A DNA stretch of 64,000 bases from a bacterium (lineage in GTDB: Bacteria > Pseudomonadota > Alphaproteobacteria > Rhizobiales > Aestuariivirgaceae): contig JALHQC010000001.1 in the NCBI GenBank assembly GCA_022842165.1, forward strand, positions 1 to 64,000, read 5' to 3'. Shown piece by piece: positions 9,696 to 17,645 of this stretch. Position 1 is the first letter of the stretch. Each line of letters opens with the position of its first letter. The notes beneath the pieces were generated by a model. That model searched no databases. It saw only the letters and a program-made list of their open reading frames with translations, and was not told where the DNA came from. The translations under genes and the position numbers were made by a program.

Positions 9696-10622
9696 ATGGC
9701 CCAGACCCACGCGATCACCGCTCCTGCCCGCGCCACCGATTTCCGGCTCGGTATCCTGCTGGTTGCCGGGGCCGCTCTCACCTGGAGCTTCGGCGGCACC
9801 ATCGCGCGCTTCATTACCGTTCAGGACAGCTGGACCATCGTGTGCTGGCGCGCGGGCTTTTCCGCGTCCTTCCTGATGCTGTTCATGCTTCTCAGGGATG
9901 GGCCGAGAGACACTGTGGCGATGTTCCGCAACATGGGTCTGGCGGGCTTGGGCGTCGCCTGCTGCTTCGGCATCGCGTCATCGGCCTTCGTCGTAGCCCT
10001 GCAGCACACGACGGTGGCCAACATCCTGCTCATCCAGGCGGCGGCCCCGCTGTTCGCCGCCATGATGGCCTGGGCGATCTTCGGCGAGAAGGTGAATGCC
10101 GCCACTTGGATCGCCATCGCGGTGGTGATCTGCGGCGTCGCCATCATGGTGTCGTCGTCCTTCTCCGGCACGATCTCGCCCCTGGGAGACGGCCTCGCCC
10201 TCCTCATCACCGTCATGTTCTCGATCGCCATCGTCATCACCCGCCATTCGCCCCATGTGCGGATGACGGCCGCCGTCTGCCTTGGCACCGGCATGGCCTG
10301 CGCCGCGGCCTTTTTCCTGTCAGGCAGCCTCGCGGTTTCCGCAGCAGACCTCGGCTGGTTGTTCCTGTTCGGCGCGGTCAATCTCGGCATGGGGCTGGCG
10401 ATGTTTGTGACCGGCGCGAGGCTCGTTCCGGCAGCGCTCGCGGCGCTCGTCAGCACGCTCGAACCCGTGCTGGGGCCGATCTGGGTGTGGCTCATTCATG
10501 CCGAAGTGCCGGGCCCCCGCACGCTCGTCGGTGGAGCCATCGTGTTCGTGGCGCTCTTGATCCACATCCTCACCGACTGGCAGCGGCAGAAACAGCTGCA
10601 GCGTACCAGTCCCACGCCCTGA
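9696..10622 (+). CDS. EamA/DMT-family transporter
   Basis: A 308-residue membrane protein with about ten helices and two EamA repeats. GAALTWSFGGTIARF marks the first repeat, and the C-terminal part of the second reads LVSTLEPVLGPIWVWL. The ATG at 9696 is chosen because an earlier in-frame ATG (9609) would add an uncharacteristic 29-residue extension. Its 3' end overlaps by 53 bp the end of the convergent LysR gene. Confidence 0.85.
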   Translation: MAQTHAITAPARATDFRLGILLVAGAALTWSFGGTIARFITVQDSWTIVCWRAGFSASFLMLFMLLRDGPRDTVAMFRNMGLAGLGVACCFGIASSAFVVALQHTTVANILLIQAAAPLFAAMMAWAIFGEKVNAATWIAIAVVICGVAIMVSSSFSGTISPLGDGLALLITVMFSIAIVITRHSPHVRMTAAVCLGTGMACAAAFFLSGSLAVSAADLGWLFLFGAVNLGMGLAMFVTGARLVPAALAALVSTLEPVLGPIWVWLIHAEVPGPRTLVGGAIVFVALLIHILTDWQRQKQLQRTSPTP

Positions 10623-11409
10623 CGGTGAGGGCGTTCTCCACCACATAGATGCGCCGCGTAAAGGATGGCGCGTCCGTCACCTCATGCAGCCTCCCGTCAG
10701 CCAGCGCGGCGGCAACATGGCGGCGCGGCAGATAGCCCGATCCACCGTTCCGCAGCAGATGATCCAGCGCCCAGTCGGACGAGGCGATCACCAGCGCTGA
10801 GGTCACATCGCCTGGAAAAGCCGCCGCGTGCTGGCGGCGGAATTCGTCACCGTGGTCGACATAAACATAAGACCCGTCAAGCACCGCGCTTCTGTCCTTC
10901 TCGGGCGAAACAAGGATCAGTTCATCATCGCACAGTGCGCGGCTCGCGAAGCGCTCGCCGCCTTGCGGCGCGTAGCAGAATGCAATGTCGACGAGGCCGA
11001 TTGCCAGCCAGCGGTCGATCATCCTCTGTTCGCCCGGCCAGAAGGCCAGCGCCACGCCGGGGTTCGTCTCGCGCACATGGTCGAGGAAGCGCCGCCCCAG
11101 CCCATTCCAGAGATCGAAATCGAGCCCCACATTGCAGATGCCCTCGAAACCCTTGGGCAGCGAAATCTCCGAACGCGCCTGCCCCCAGAGTTGCACCATC
11201 ACCTCGGCATAGCGCTTGAACTTGAAACCGGGAGAGGTGAGTTCCGTGCCTGACTTGTTGCGGTGGAGCAGCTTCTGCCCGATCTCCTCCTCCAATCCGT
11301 TGACGCGGGCGGTGACGGTCGAAGGCGTCACGTTCAGCCGCCTGGCCGCCGTGACGAGGCTTCCGGTCTCGACCACTTCGAGAAAGGTTCGGAGTTCTTC
11401 GAGATTCAT
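10570..11409 (-). CDS. LysR-family transcriptional regulator
   Basis: A 279-residue LysR-type regulator. The N-terminal winged helix (LEELRTFLEVVETGSLVTAA followed by RRLNVTPSTVTARVN) is standard and the remainder is the periplasmic-binding-protein-like effector domain. The ATG at 11409 is the family start; earlier in-frame codons run into the promoter region. It is divergent from the flavin monooxygenase operon starting at 11515 and is the obvious candidate to control it. Confidence 0.88.
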   Translation of the reverse strand: MNLEELRTFLEVVETGSLVTAARRLNVTPSTVTARVNGLEEEIGQKLLHRNKSGTELTSPGFKFKRYAEVMVQLWGQARSEISLPKGFEGICNVGLDFDLWNGLGRRFLDHVRETNPGVALAFWPGEQRMIDRWLAIGLVDIAFCYAPQGGERFASRALCDDELILVSPEKDRSAVLDGSYVYVDHGDEFRRQHAAAFPGDVTSALVIASSDWALDHLLRNGGSGYLPRRHVAAALADGRLHEVTDAPSFTRRIYVVENALTVRAWDWYAAAVSAAASR

Positions 11410-11421
11410 GGATCGCTCCAA

Positions 11422-11463
11422 TTCGATTTTTCCGAACATAATGCCAAAAATATTTCGATTTTC
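11422..11463. promoter_or_regulatory. Candidate LysR operator between lysR and the LLM oxidoreductase operon
   Basis: TTCG-N7-CGAA (11422-11436) is a dyad of the T-N11-A form bound by LysR-type regulators. TTCGATTTT (11422-11430) is repeated at 11454-11462, 32 bp on, about three helical turns, so both copies face the same side of the DNA. This lies in the 105-bp divergent promoter region. Binding is inferred. Confidence 0.5.
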
Positions 11464-11514
11464 AAAGTCAGTCGGCTCTGTCACAGTCGCCCTTCAGCTT
11501 CCGGGGACCGAACC

Positions 11515-12549
11515 ATGGACTTCATCCACTTCCTGTCCAGCCACATGCTGGACCCCGCGATGGGCGGCAAGCGCCTCTACAAGGGTGTCGTGCAGCAGGC
11601 GATCCACGCCGAGCAGCTTGGCTATCGCGGCGTCGCCATCCCCGAGCATCACCTCATCAACATCCTGCTGATCCCGTCGCCGCTGCAGATGGCGGTGAAG
11701 ATCGCGGCGCACACCAGCCATTTGAAGCTCATCACCTCGGTCTGCCAGCTGCCGCTCCGCGACATGCGGATATTCGCGGGCGAAGTGATCCAGGCGCAGG
11801 CGCTCTGCGATGGACGATTGATGCTGGGCGTCGGCAAAGGCGCGTTCGGATACGAGACCGCGCGCTTCGGCGTGCCGATCGAGGAGACGAAGCCCCGCTT
11901 CGAGGAAGACATCAAGCTGCTCGAGGCGCTGCTCACACAGGAGGAAGTCTCATGGAATTCTCCCCGCTACACATTTGAACCCCTCACCATCATGCCGCGC
12001 CCTGAAGACCCCATCCCCTTGATGGCGGCGATCATGAACCCCATCGGCATCGAGGCTGCGGCAAAGGCCGGCTATCATGTGCAGACCACGCCCTTGGGGG
12101 GCAGCCACCAGCAGCTCATCGATCAAGTGACAGCCTTCCGGCGCGGCAAGGCGGCGGCAACATCGAAGCTCGATACGCGCCTCAGCCTGCAGCGCGGCAT
12201 GTTCCTGGTCGAGAACGAGAAGGACCGCCAGCACATCGCGGAACGCGCCTATGAATACTACAAGAGCTTCGACAATGTGTTTGGCGGTCAAGGCATCGTG
12301 GACAAGGGCATCATCCGGCCGCTGCCACGAACCCAGACGCTGGAAGAACTCGCCTCGAACATCTTGCTCTGCGGCAGAAGCGAGATGATCGACCGGCTCT
12401 CGGTCTATTCCGAACTCGGCATCGATGAAGTGCTTACCACCTCGAATTTCGGGCAGGACGAGCAGATGACGCTCGACATGATGAGCCATTTCGCGGAAGA
12501 GGTGATGCCGCATTTCAGCAAACCCGCCCATGCGCAGGCGGCGGAATAA
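11515..12549 (+). CDS. LLM-class (luciferase-like) flavin-dependent oxidoreductase
   Basis: A 344-residue bacterial-luciferase-like TIM-barrel monooxygenase, expected to use reduced FMN (or F420) and oxygen. Seen are a typical N-terminus (DFIHFLSSHMLDP), GYRGVAIPEHH, and LMLGVGKGAFGYETARFGVP. It heads a run with a 4-oxalocrotonate tautomerase-like gene (21 bp downstream) and an alpha/beta hydrolase gene, suggesting oxygenation, isomerisation and hydrolysis of one carbon source. The ATG at 11515 fits the family; longer in-frame extensions would overlap lysR. Confidence 0.88.
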   Translation: MDFIHFLSSHMLDPAMGGKRLYKGVVQQAIHAEQLGYRGVAIPEHHLINILLIPSPLQMAVKIAAHTSHLKLITSVCQLPLRDMRIFAGEVIQAQALCDGRLMLGVGKGAFGYETARFGVPIEETKPRFEEDIKLLEALLTQEEVSWNSPRYTFEPLTIMPRPEDPIPLMAAIMNPIGIEAAAKAGYHVQTTPLGGSHQQLIDQVTAFRRGKAAATSKLDTRLSLQRGMFLVENEKDRQHIAERAYEYYKSFDNVFGGQGIVDKGIIRPLPRTQTLEELASNILLCGRSEMIDRLSVYSELGIDEVLTTSNFGQDEQMTLDMMSHFAEEVMPHFSKPAHAQAAE

Positions 12550-12570
12550 CCAACAGTCAGGGACAGCTTT

Positions 12571-12771
12571 ATGCCGATCATCCGTGTCGAAATGTTCAAG
12601 GGCCGCACGGCCGAACAGAAGAAGAAAATTGCCCGCGAACTCATCGACGGTTTCATACGCGGTGCGGGCGGCGGCAAGCCTGAATCCTTCCATGTCGTGT
12701 TCACCGATGTGGAGAAGCAGGACTGGGGCACGGGCTACGACATGATGAACGAGAAATATCCGGACAAGTAG
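12571..12771 (+). CDS. 4-oxalocrotonate tautomerase family protein
   Basis: A 66-residue tautomerase-superfamily protein beginning MPIIRVEMFKGRT. After Met removal the catalytic amino-terminal proline is exposed, and Arg residues near positions 11-12 and 38-39 are typical. These small enzymes oligomerise and interconvert enol/keto acids in ring-cleavage pathways. It is the middle gene of the flavin oxidoreductase operon, 1 bp before the hydrolase ATG. Confidence 0.87.
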   Translation: MPIIRVEMFKGRTAEQKKKIARELIDGFIRGAGGGKPESFHVVFTDVEKQDWGTGYDMMNEKYPDK

Positions 12772-12772
12772 G

Positions 12773-13555
12773 ATGCCCACTCCAATCCGCTCGGCCTACT
12801 CGGTCGAGGGCGAGGGCGAGCCCCTCTTCCTCATCCATGGCATCGGCGCGTCGCGCGCGTCCTTCGCCGGCCTCATTCCACATCTCAGGAACGAATACCG
12901 CGTCATCAGCTACGACTTGCGTGGCCACGGCGTCTCGCCAACGCCGAAGCCTCCATACACGCTCGATGATCTCGTCGAAGATCTCGAAGCGTTGCGGAGA
13001 GAATTGGGTATCGAGAAAGCCCACTTTGCAGGCCATTCGCTCGGCGGCATGATCGGCCCGGCCTATGCGCGGAAATACCCGCAGCATGTGTTGACGCTGG
13101 GCCTGTGGTCCACCGCCGCCTTTCGGACGGAGGATGACAGCGCCAAGGTCAAGGGCGTCGTCGCCGCCATGCGCACGAAGGGCATCCCGCAAATTCTCGA
13201 AACGCTGAAGGACCGCTGGTTCACGCCGGAATTCTCAGCCGCGCGGCCGGATGTGATCACGCGGCGCATGAACCAAGTGATCGACACCGATCCGGACGTG
13301 TTCCTGTCCGTGTTCGATATCTATGCCGAAACCGAAATGTCGCCCTGGCTGCATGAAGTGAAGCACCCGGCCCAAGTGCTCACCGGCGAGAACGACGGCG
13401 GCTGCAACCCGCGCCTCAACACGCTGATCGCAAAAGCGCTCCCTGATTCAGAACTGGTGATATTGCCGGTGCTGCGCCATGCCATCCTGTTGGAAGCGGC
13501 AGATAAGGTCGCTCCCCCGGTGCTGGAATTCCTCAGGCGCCACAGATCGGGCTGA
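12773..13555 (+). CDS. Alpha/beta hydrolase (enol-lactonase-like)
   Basis: A 260-residue alpha/beta hydrolase. The oxyanion segment FLIHGIGASRASF, the nucleophile elbow AGHSLGGMIG (Ser near residue 88), an acidic residue in LTGENDGGCNP and a C-terminal histidine in PVLRHAILLEAAD form the triad. It resembles 3-oxoadipate enol-lactonases (PcaD) and related C-C or ester hydrolases. Its start lies 1 bp after the tautomerase stop, supporting one catabolic operon. The exact substrate is unknown. Confidence 0.88.
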   Translation: MPTPIRSAYSVEGEGEPLFLIHGIGASRASFAGLIPHLRNEYRVISYDLRGHGVSPTPKPPYTLDDLVEDLEALRRELGIEKAHFAGHSLGGMIGPAYARKYPQHVLTLGLWSTAAFRTEDDSAKVKGVVAAMRTKGIPQILETLKDRWFTPEFSAARPDVITRRMNQVIDTDPDVFLSVFDIYAETEMSPWLHEVKHPAQVLTGENDGGCNPRLNTLIAKALPDSELVILPVLRHAILLEAADKVAPPVLEFLRRHRSG

Positions 13556-13561
13556 AGCCTC

Positions 13562-13885
13562 TCAGGAGGCGCGGCATTCCGCATAGGCGCGGCGATAGAC
13601 CCGGCGATATTTCTCGCTCGTCCCGGCACTGCTGACGACTGCGCCGCCGACGCCGCCGATGATGGCACCGTTGCGGGCACCCTTCTTGCCATTAAGCGCG
13701 CCGCCAAGCAGCGCGCCGCCCACGGCGCCCAGCACGGTTCCGGCAACCACATCGCCGCCATTGGCCCGGCGGCTGGCGACGTCCTCGGCATATTGCCGGC
13801 AGAAGGCCTTGCTTTTCGCCTCGACCGGACCAGCGGCCACAAGGGTCGACAGCATGGGGATCAGCAGAAGTGCGGCGCGTTTCAT
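13562..13885 (-). CDS. Glycine-zipper secreted or outer-membrane-associated protein
   Basis: A 107-residue protein with an N-terminal signal sequence (about 1-23, ending VEAKS or nearby). A glycine-zipper core follows: VVAGTVLGAVGGALLGGALN, then GAIIGGVGGAVV. Such zippers are found in 17-kDa surface-antigen-like and SlyB-like envelope proteins. There is no lipobox cysteine at the start. It stands alone and convergent to the hydrolase operon, 6 bp away. Confidence 0.75.
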   Translation of the reverse strand: MKRAALLLIPMLSTLVAAGPVEAKSKAFCRQYAEDVASRRANGGDVVAGTVLGAVGGALLGGALNGKKGARNGAIIGGVGGAVVSSAGTSEKYRRVYRRAYAECRAS

Positions 13886-14000
13886 GGAATCCTGCCTGGA
13901 ATCATGTTGCTTGGTTCAGTCCTAGAAGCGGATTATGGCACGAATTGGGGGGAATTGCATGGGTGAAGTTGCAAAGCCTTCCGAAAGGCCCACGGTTGGG

Positions 14001-14138
14001 TTAACCTGAGTCGCGAGTGGTGCAGACGCGGCCAGCGCACCGGGTTCCGGCGCGGATCACCATGTTGCAACGGGTGCCGCACTTGGGACAAGGTTTCGTG
14101 AGTTTCAATTTCGCCGGAACGAAGCCGGGCCAGGCCAT
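14001..14138 (-). CDS. Possible 45-residue Cys-rich zinc-ribbon-like protein
   Basis: A short open frame (ATG at 14138, TAA at 14001) in an otherwise empty 268-bp gap. It contains CPKCGTRC, then two more cysteines spaced C-x3-C (CAGRVC), like a small zinc ribbon. No convincing ribosome-binding site precedes the ATG, because the purine-rich sequence there serves the divergent GNAT gene on the other strand. Coding status is uncertain. Confidence 0.4.
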   Translation of the reverse strand: MAWPGFVPAKLKLTKPCPKCGTRCNMVIRAGTRCAGRVCTTRDSG

Positions 14139-14153
14139 GAAGGAGGCAGCAGA

Positions 14154-14714
14154 ATGACGACGATGACGAGGCTTCCCGCCGTCGAAACCCCTTCCCTGCT
14201 GCTGCGCGAAATCGAATCGCGGGATGCCGACGCCTTTTGCGGCTTCATGATGCAGGACACCTATCAGCGCCACATCGCCATGCGGCTGTCGAGCGAATCG
14301 GAGGTCAAGGCCTTCGTCAGCCGCTCGGTGGCCCGCCAGGGCGACGACCGGCGCAATGTGTTTCATCTCGCGGCGGAAGAGAAGATGAGCGGCGAGGCGA
14401 TCGGCGACGGTTTCCTGATCGTGCAGCGCCCAAAGACGCTGGAGATCGGCTGGGGCCTTCACCCCGCCATGTGGCGCATGGGACTTGGCACCGAAATCGG
14501 CCAGGCGCTGATCGGGCTCGCCTTCGAGAGGCTGAAGGCCGAACGCGTCTGGTGCAAGGTGATGAGCCCGAACTCGGCTTCCGCCCGGCTTGCCAAGCGC
14601 ATCGGCATGAAGCACCTGCAATCGCATCCGGATTATCCCGCAGGCGGGGGCCGTTTCGCGCCGGTCGAATTCTACGCCATGTCGTCGGAAGAATATTTCG
14701 ACCTCGTCTATTGA
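14154..14714 (+). CDS. GNAT-family N-acetyltransferase (RimJ/RimL-like)
   Basis: A 186-residue protein of the RimJ/RimL branch. It opens with ETPSLLLREIESRDADAF and contains EIGWGLHPAMWRMGLGTEIGQ (acetyl-CoA binding) and the typical VWCKVMSPNSASARLAKRIGM. Members acetylate ribosomal-protein N-termini or small amines; the substrate here is unassigned. AAGGAGG lies 9 bases before the ATG. Its stop overlaps the ATG of the LuxR-type gene by 1 bp (TGATG), suggesting coupled translation. Confidence 0.87.
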   Translation: MTTMTRLPAVETPSLLLREIESRDADAFCGFMMQDTYQRHIAMRLSSESEVKAFVSRSVARQGDDRRNVFHLAAEEKMSGEAIGDGFLIVQRPKTLEIGWGLHPAMWRMGLGTEIGQALIGLAFERLKAERVWCKVMSPNSASARLAKRIGMKHLQSHPDYPAGGGRFAPVEFYAMSSEEYFDLVY

Positions 14715-15460
14715 TGAGCGCGGCGACGGCCCGCCTCATTTCGAGCATCGGCAGATCCGCATTTCCAGAGTCGCTTCTCTCCGCTGCGGGCGGGGCAATC
14801 GCGCATGATGCGGCGGCCCTCATGGTACTGCATTCCGCCTCTGCTCCCACAGTCGTCGTCGACCGGCTGAAACCTGCCGAGCGTGGCTATCTCTATGGCG
14901 ACTATCTTTCGGGCGTCTATACCCTGAGCCCCTTCTACCGCGCGGCGCGGAAGCTGAAACAGCCGCTCACGGCGCGCATCATGGATGTCGCGCCCAAGGG
15001 CTTCACGCAGAGCGAATACTACCGCCGCTATTTCGCGCTGATCGGCGTCGACGACATGATCGGCATACTGATCCCGGCGTGCAATGGCGATACCGTGTTC
15101 ATATCGTTCTCGCGCAGTTCGGGAAGCCCGCGCTTCTCGGCGGCGGAGCTTCGGGCTTGCGATGCGCAATCGCCGATCCTCTCCGCCGCCACTGCCCGGC
15201 ATGTGGAACTCGCCGGACCCATCGCAGCGCGACAGCCCGGAGCCGTTGCAAAACCCGTGGCGAATTCGGCCGACGGCCTCACCCAGCGCGAGTCCCAGGT
15301 CGTCAACCTCATGCTCGAAGGCCACTCCTCGCGCGCCGTGGCAGAGGCTCTGAAGATCTCGAACGAAACCGTCCGCGTCCACCGCCGCAACATCTACGAG
15401 AAGCTCGGCGTCTCGTCCCAGGCCGGGCTTTTCCGCTGGTTCCTGGCGACCCGCGGATAA
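14714..15460 (+). CDS. LuxR-type helix-turn-helix regulator
   Basis: A 248-residue regulator. The C-terminal part (about 180-245) is a LuxR/GerE helix-turn-helix: LTQRESQVVNLMLEGHSSRA, then VAEALKISNETVRVHRRNIYEKLGV. The first 165 residues form a GAF/PAS-like sensory region that does not clearly match the acyl-homoserine-lactone-binding domain. Although the frame is open upstream, the ATG at 14714 follows the GNAT stop directly. It may regulate the co-oriented catabolic genes from 15.5 kb onward. Confidence 0.85.
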   Translation: MSAATARLISSIGRSAFPESLLSAAGGAIAHDAAALMVLHSASAPTVVVDRLKPAERGYLYGDYLSGVYTLSPFYRAARKLKQPLTARIMDVAPKGFTQSEYYRRYFALIGVDDMIGILIPACNGDTVFISFSRSSGSPRFSAAELRACDAQSPILSAATARHVELAGPIAARQPGAVAKPVANSADGLTQRESQVVNLMLEGHSSRAVAEALKISNETVRVHRRNIYEKLGVSSQAGLFRWFLATRG

Positions 15461-15498
15461 CCCCGTTGCGGTATGGCGCGGGGCTTCGCCCTGCCCTA

Positions 15499-15522
15499 GT
15501 CTCCCCCACTACACAGGGAGAC
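15499..15522 (+). promoter_or_regulatory. Hairpin that could mask the Shine-Dalgarno of the amidinotransferase-family gene
   Basis: GTCTCCC (15499-15505) pairs with GGGAGAC (15516-15522) around a 10-nt loop. The right arm contains the GGGAG ribosome-binding site 7 bases before the ATG at 15528. A structure here could limit translation, but a short chance palindrome is also possible. Confidence 0.35.
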
Positions 15523-15527
15523 AGACC

Positions 15528-16463
15528 ATGAGCCAGAACAACACGCCGCTCCGCGCCCGCCTCGAAAATGGCAACACGCCCAAGATGAAGGGCCGCTGGG
15601 AAATCAAGTCCGAAACCGGACCCTTGAAGGACGTGCTGCTCGGGCCCGCCGAAAGCTTCCGCTGGCTCGGCATGGAGAACGCCGCTTGGTCTTCCCTCGT
15701 ACGCGACACGATGCGGAAGGGCTACAAGTTCGACAAGCAGGTGGCCATGCGCCAGCACCGCGAGATGGTCGATGCCTACCACCAGGCGGGCGTCACCACG
15801 CATTTCCTGCCGCTGGACATGTCGATCCCGTACCAGGTCTATGCGCGCGACTCATCCTTCATGTCGCCCTATGGCGCCGTAGTCTGCCAGCTCGCCAGTC
15901 CGCGCCGCCGTGGCGAGTATGCCGCCGTGCTGCGCTTCTATCTCGAGAACAACATTCCGATCTACGACATGGTGTCGGCCGGCAATTTCGAAGGCGGCGA
16001 CTTCAACATCATCCGCGATGGCCTGGCACTCGTCGGCTACACCGATCACCGCTCCGAGGAAGTGGCCGCCAATCAGGTCGCGCAATGGTTCCTGAAAGAG
16101 GGCTGGGAAATCAAGTACGCCCCCATCGACCAGTTCTACGTCCACATCGACCTGATGGTCTGCATGCTGAACGATCATTGCGCCGCCGTCTGCCTCGAAA
16201 CCACGGAAGATGACGTCATCGCCTGGCTGAAATCGAAGAAGATCGAAATCATCCCCGCCAGCTTCAAGGAGACGATGGCGCTTGGCTGCAACGTCGTGTC
16301 GCTTGGGCATGACCGCGTGCTGTCGACCACCGCCGCGAAGGATCTCAACGCCTCGATGCGCGCCGCGGGCTTCACCGTCTATGACCCGGACATGACGATG
16401 TTCCTGCAAGCCGGCGGCGGCGTCCATTGCATGTGCCAGCCCTTGAACCGCGAGGCGGCTTAG
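15528..16463 (+). CDS. Amidinotransferase/dimethylargininase-family protein
   Basis: A 311-residue guanidino-group-modifying enzyme fold. Catalytic elements are visible: YARDSSFMSPYG, NFEGGDFN (acidic pair), FYVHIDLMVCML (His) and GGGVHCMCQPLNR near the C-terminus with the nucleophilic cysteine. Family members hydrolyse or transfer the amidino group of arginine or methylated arginines (arginine deiminase, dimethylargininase). The precise substrate is not evident. The gene appears to stand alone, 67 bp after the LuxR-type gene. Confidence 0.82.
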   Translation: MSQNNTPLRARLENGNTPKMKGRWEIKSETGPLKDVLLGPAESFRWLGMENAAWSSLVRDTMRKGYKFDKQVAMRQHREMVDAYHQAGVTTHFLPLDMSIPYQVYARDSSFMSPYGAVVCQLASPRRRGEYAAVLRFYLENNIPIYDMVSAGNFEGGDFNIIRDGLALVGYTDHRSEEVAANQVAQWFLKEGWEIKYAPIDQFYVHIDLMVCMLNDHCAAVCLETTEDDVIAWLKSKKIEIIPASFKETMALGCNVVSLGHDRVLSTTAAKDLNASMRAAGFTVYDPDMTMFLQAGGGVHCMCQPLNREAA

Positions 16464-16510
16464 ACCTTCGGCACTGGCGGTGGGCCTTCACCTGTGTAAA
16501 GGCCGCACCC

Positions 16511-17635
16511 ATGTCACATGTAAAAGTCATCGGCGCCGGACCCTCCGGCCTCATGGCGGCGGAGGTGCTTGCCACCGAAGGCATCGCCGTCACCATTCAC
16601 GATCACATGCCCGCACCCGCCCGCAAGTTCCTGCTGGCGGGGCGTGGCGGGTTGAATCTCACGCATTCTGAACCGCTGGAGGCCTTCCTCGAACGCTATG
16701 GCGAGGCGAAGCCGCTGCTGGAGCCGGCCATTCGCGCCTTCTCGCCCACCGATCTCATCGCCTGGGCCAACGGCCTCGGCATCGAAACCTTCGTCGGCTC
16801 GTCAGGCCGCGTGTTTCCCAAACAGATGAAAGCCTCGCCGCTGCTCCGCGCGTGGCTCCGCCGTCTCGATGGCCTTGGCGTCAAGCTCGTCCCCCGCTCG
16901 CGCTGGGAAGGTTTCGACGGCACGCCGACCATCCTCGCACTCGGCGGCGCGAGCTGGCCGCATCTGGGGTCGGACGCGAAATGGGTGCCGATCCTCCAGG
17001 AGGTAGGCATCACCATCAATCCGTTCAAGCCCGCCAACAGCCGCTTCCTCGTCGAGTGGTCGAAGATCTTCCGCGACAAGTTCGCGGGAACGCCCGTCAA
17101 GAACATTGGCCTCACCTATGCCGGCCATCGCGTTCGCGGCGAACTGATGATCTCACAGGAAGGGATCGAAGGCGGCGCCATCTATGCGCTCTCCAAGGGC
17201 TTGCGCGAAAAGCCCGGCCATCCGCTGATGATCGACTTCCGCCCCGACCTGACGGTGGAAGCACTGGCCGAGCGCCTCAAGCGCCCGCGCGGCAAGGACT
17301 CGCAGTCGAACTGGCTCCGAAAGATCGCAGGGCTATCGCCCGTCGCCATCAACCTGTTGCGCGAGACAGGAAGCGCCCCCACGGCCGATAATATCAAGGC
17401 CATGCCGCTGCGCCTGTTGCGGCCTGCCGGAATACTCCGCGCCATTTCATCCGCTGGCGGCATCGACCGTTCGGAAGTCGATGGCTGGTTCCAGTTGAAG
17501 AAGGTGCCCGGCGCTTATGCCGTGGGCGAGATGCTGGACTGGGAAGCCCCCACCGGCGGATATCTGCTGCAGGCCAGTTTCTCTACCGCCGTCATGGCGG
17601 CACGGCATCTTGCATCGCAGCTGAAAAGCGGCTGA
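16511..17635 (+). CDS. HI0933-like (TIGR03862-type) NAD(P)/FAD-dependent oxidoreductase
   Basis: A 374-residue flavoprotein. The N-terminal dinucleotide motif is VIGAGPSGLMAAEVL, and KFLLAGRGGLNLTHSE is the hallmark of the HI0933/BaiN-like family. The C-terminus GEMLDWEAPTGGYLLQASFS completes the FAD site. The biological reaction of this group is poorly defined. The ATG at 16511 begins directly before the Rossmann motif. It is followed after 10 bp by an SDR gene. Confidence 0.88.
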   Translation: MSHVKVIGAGPSGLMAAEVLATEGIAVTIHDHMPAPARKFLLAGRGGLNLTHSEPLEAFLERYGEAKPLLEPAIRAFSPTDLIAWANGLGIETFVGSSGRVFPKQMKASPLLRAWLRRLDGLGVKLVPRSRWEGFDGTPTILALGGASWPHLGSDAKWVPILQEVGITINPFKPANSRFLVEWSKIFRDKFAGTPVKNIGLTYAGHRVRGELMISQEGIEGGAIYALSKGLREKPGHPLMIDFRPDLTVEALAERLKRPRGKDSQSNWLRKIAGLSPVAINLLRETGSAPTADNIKAMPLRLLRPAGILRAISSAGGIDRSEVDGWFQLKKVPGAYAVGEMLDWEAPTGGYLLQASFSTAVMAARHLASQLKSG

Positions 17636-17645
17636 ACTCTCCATC

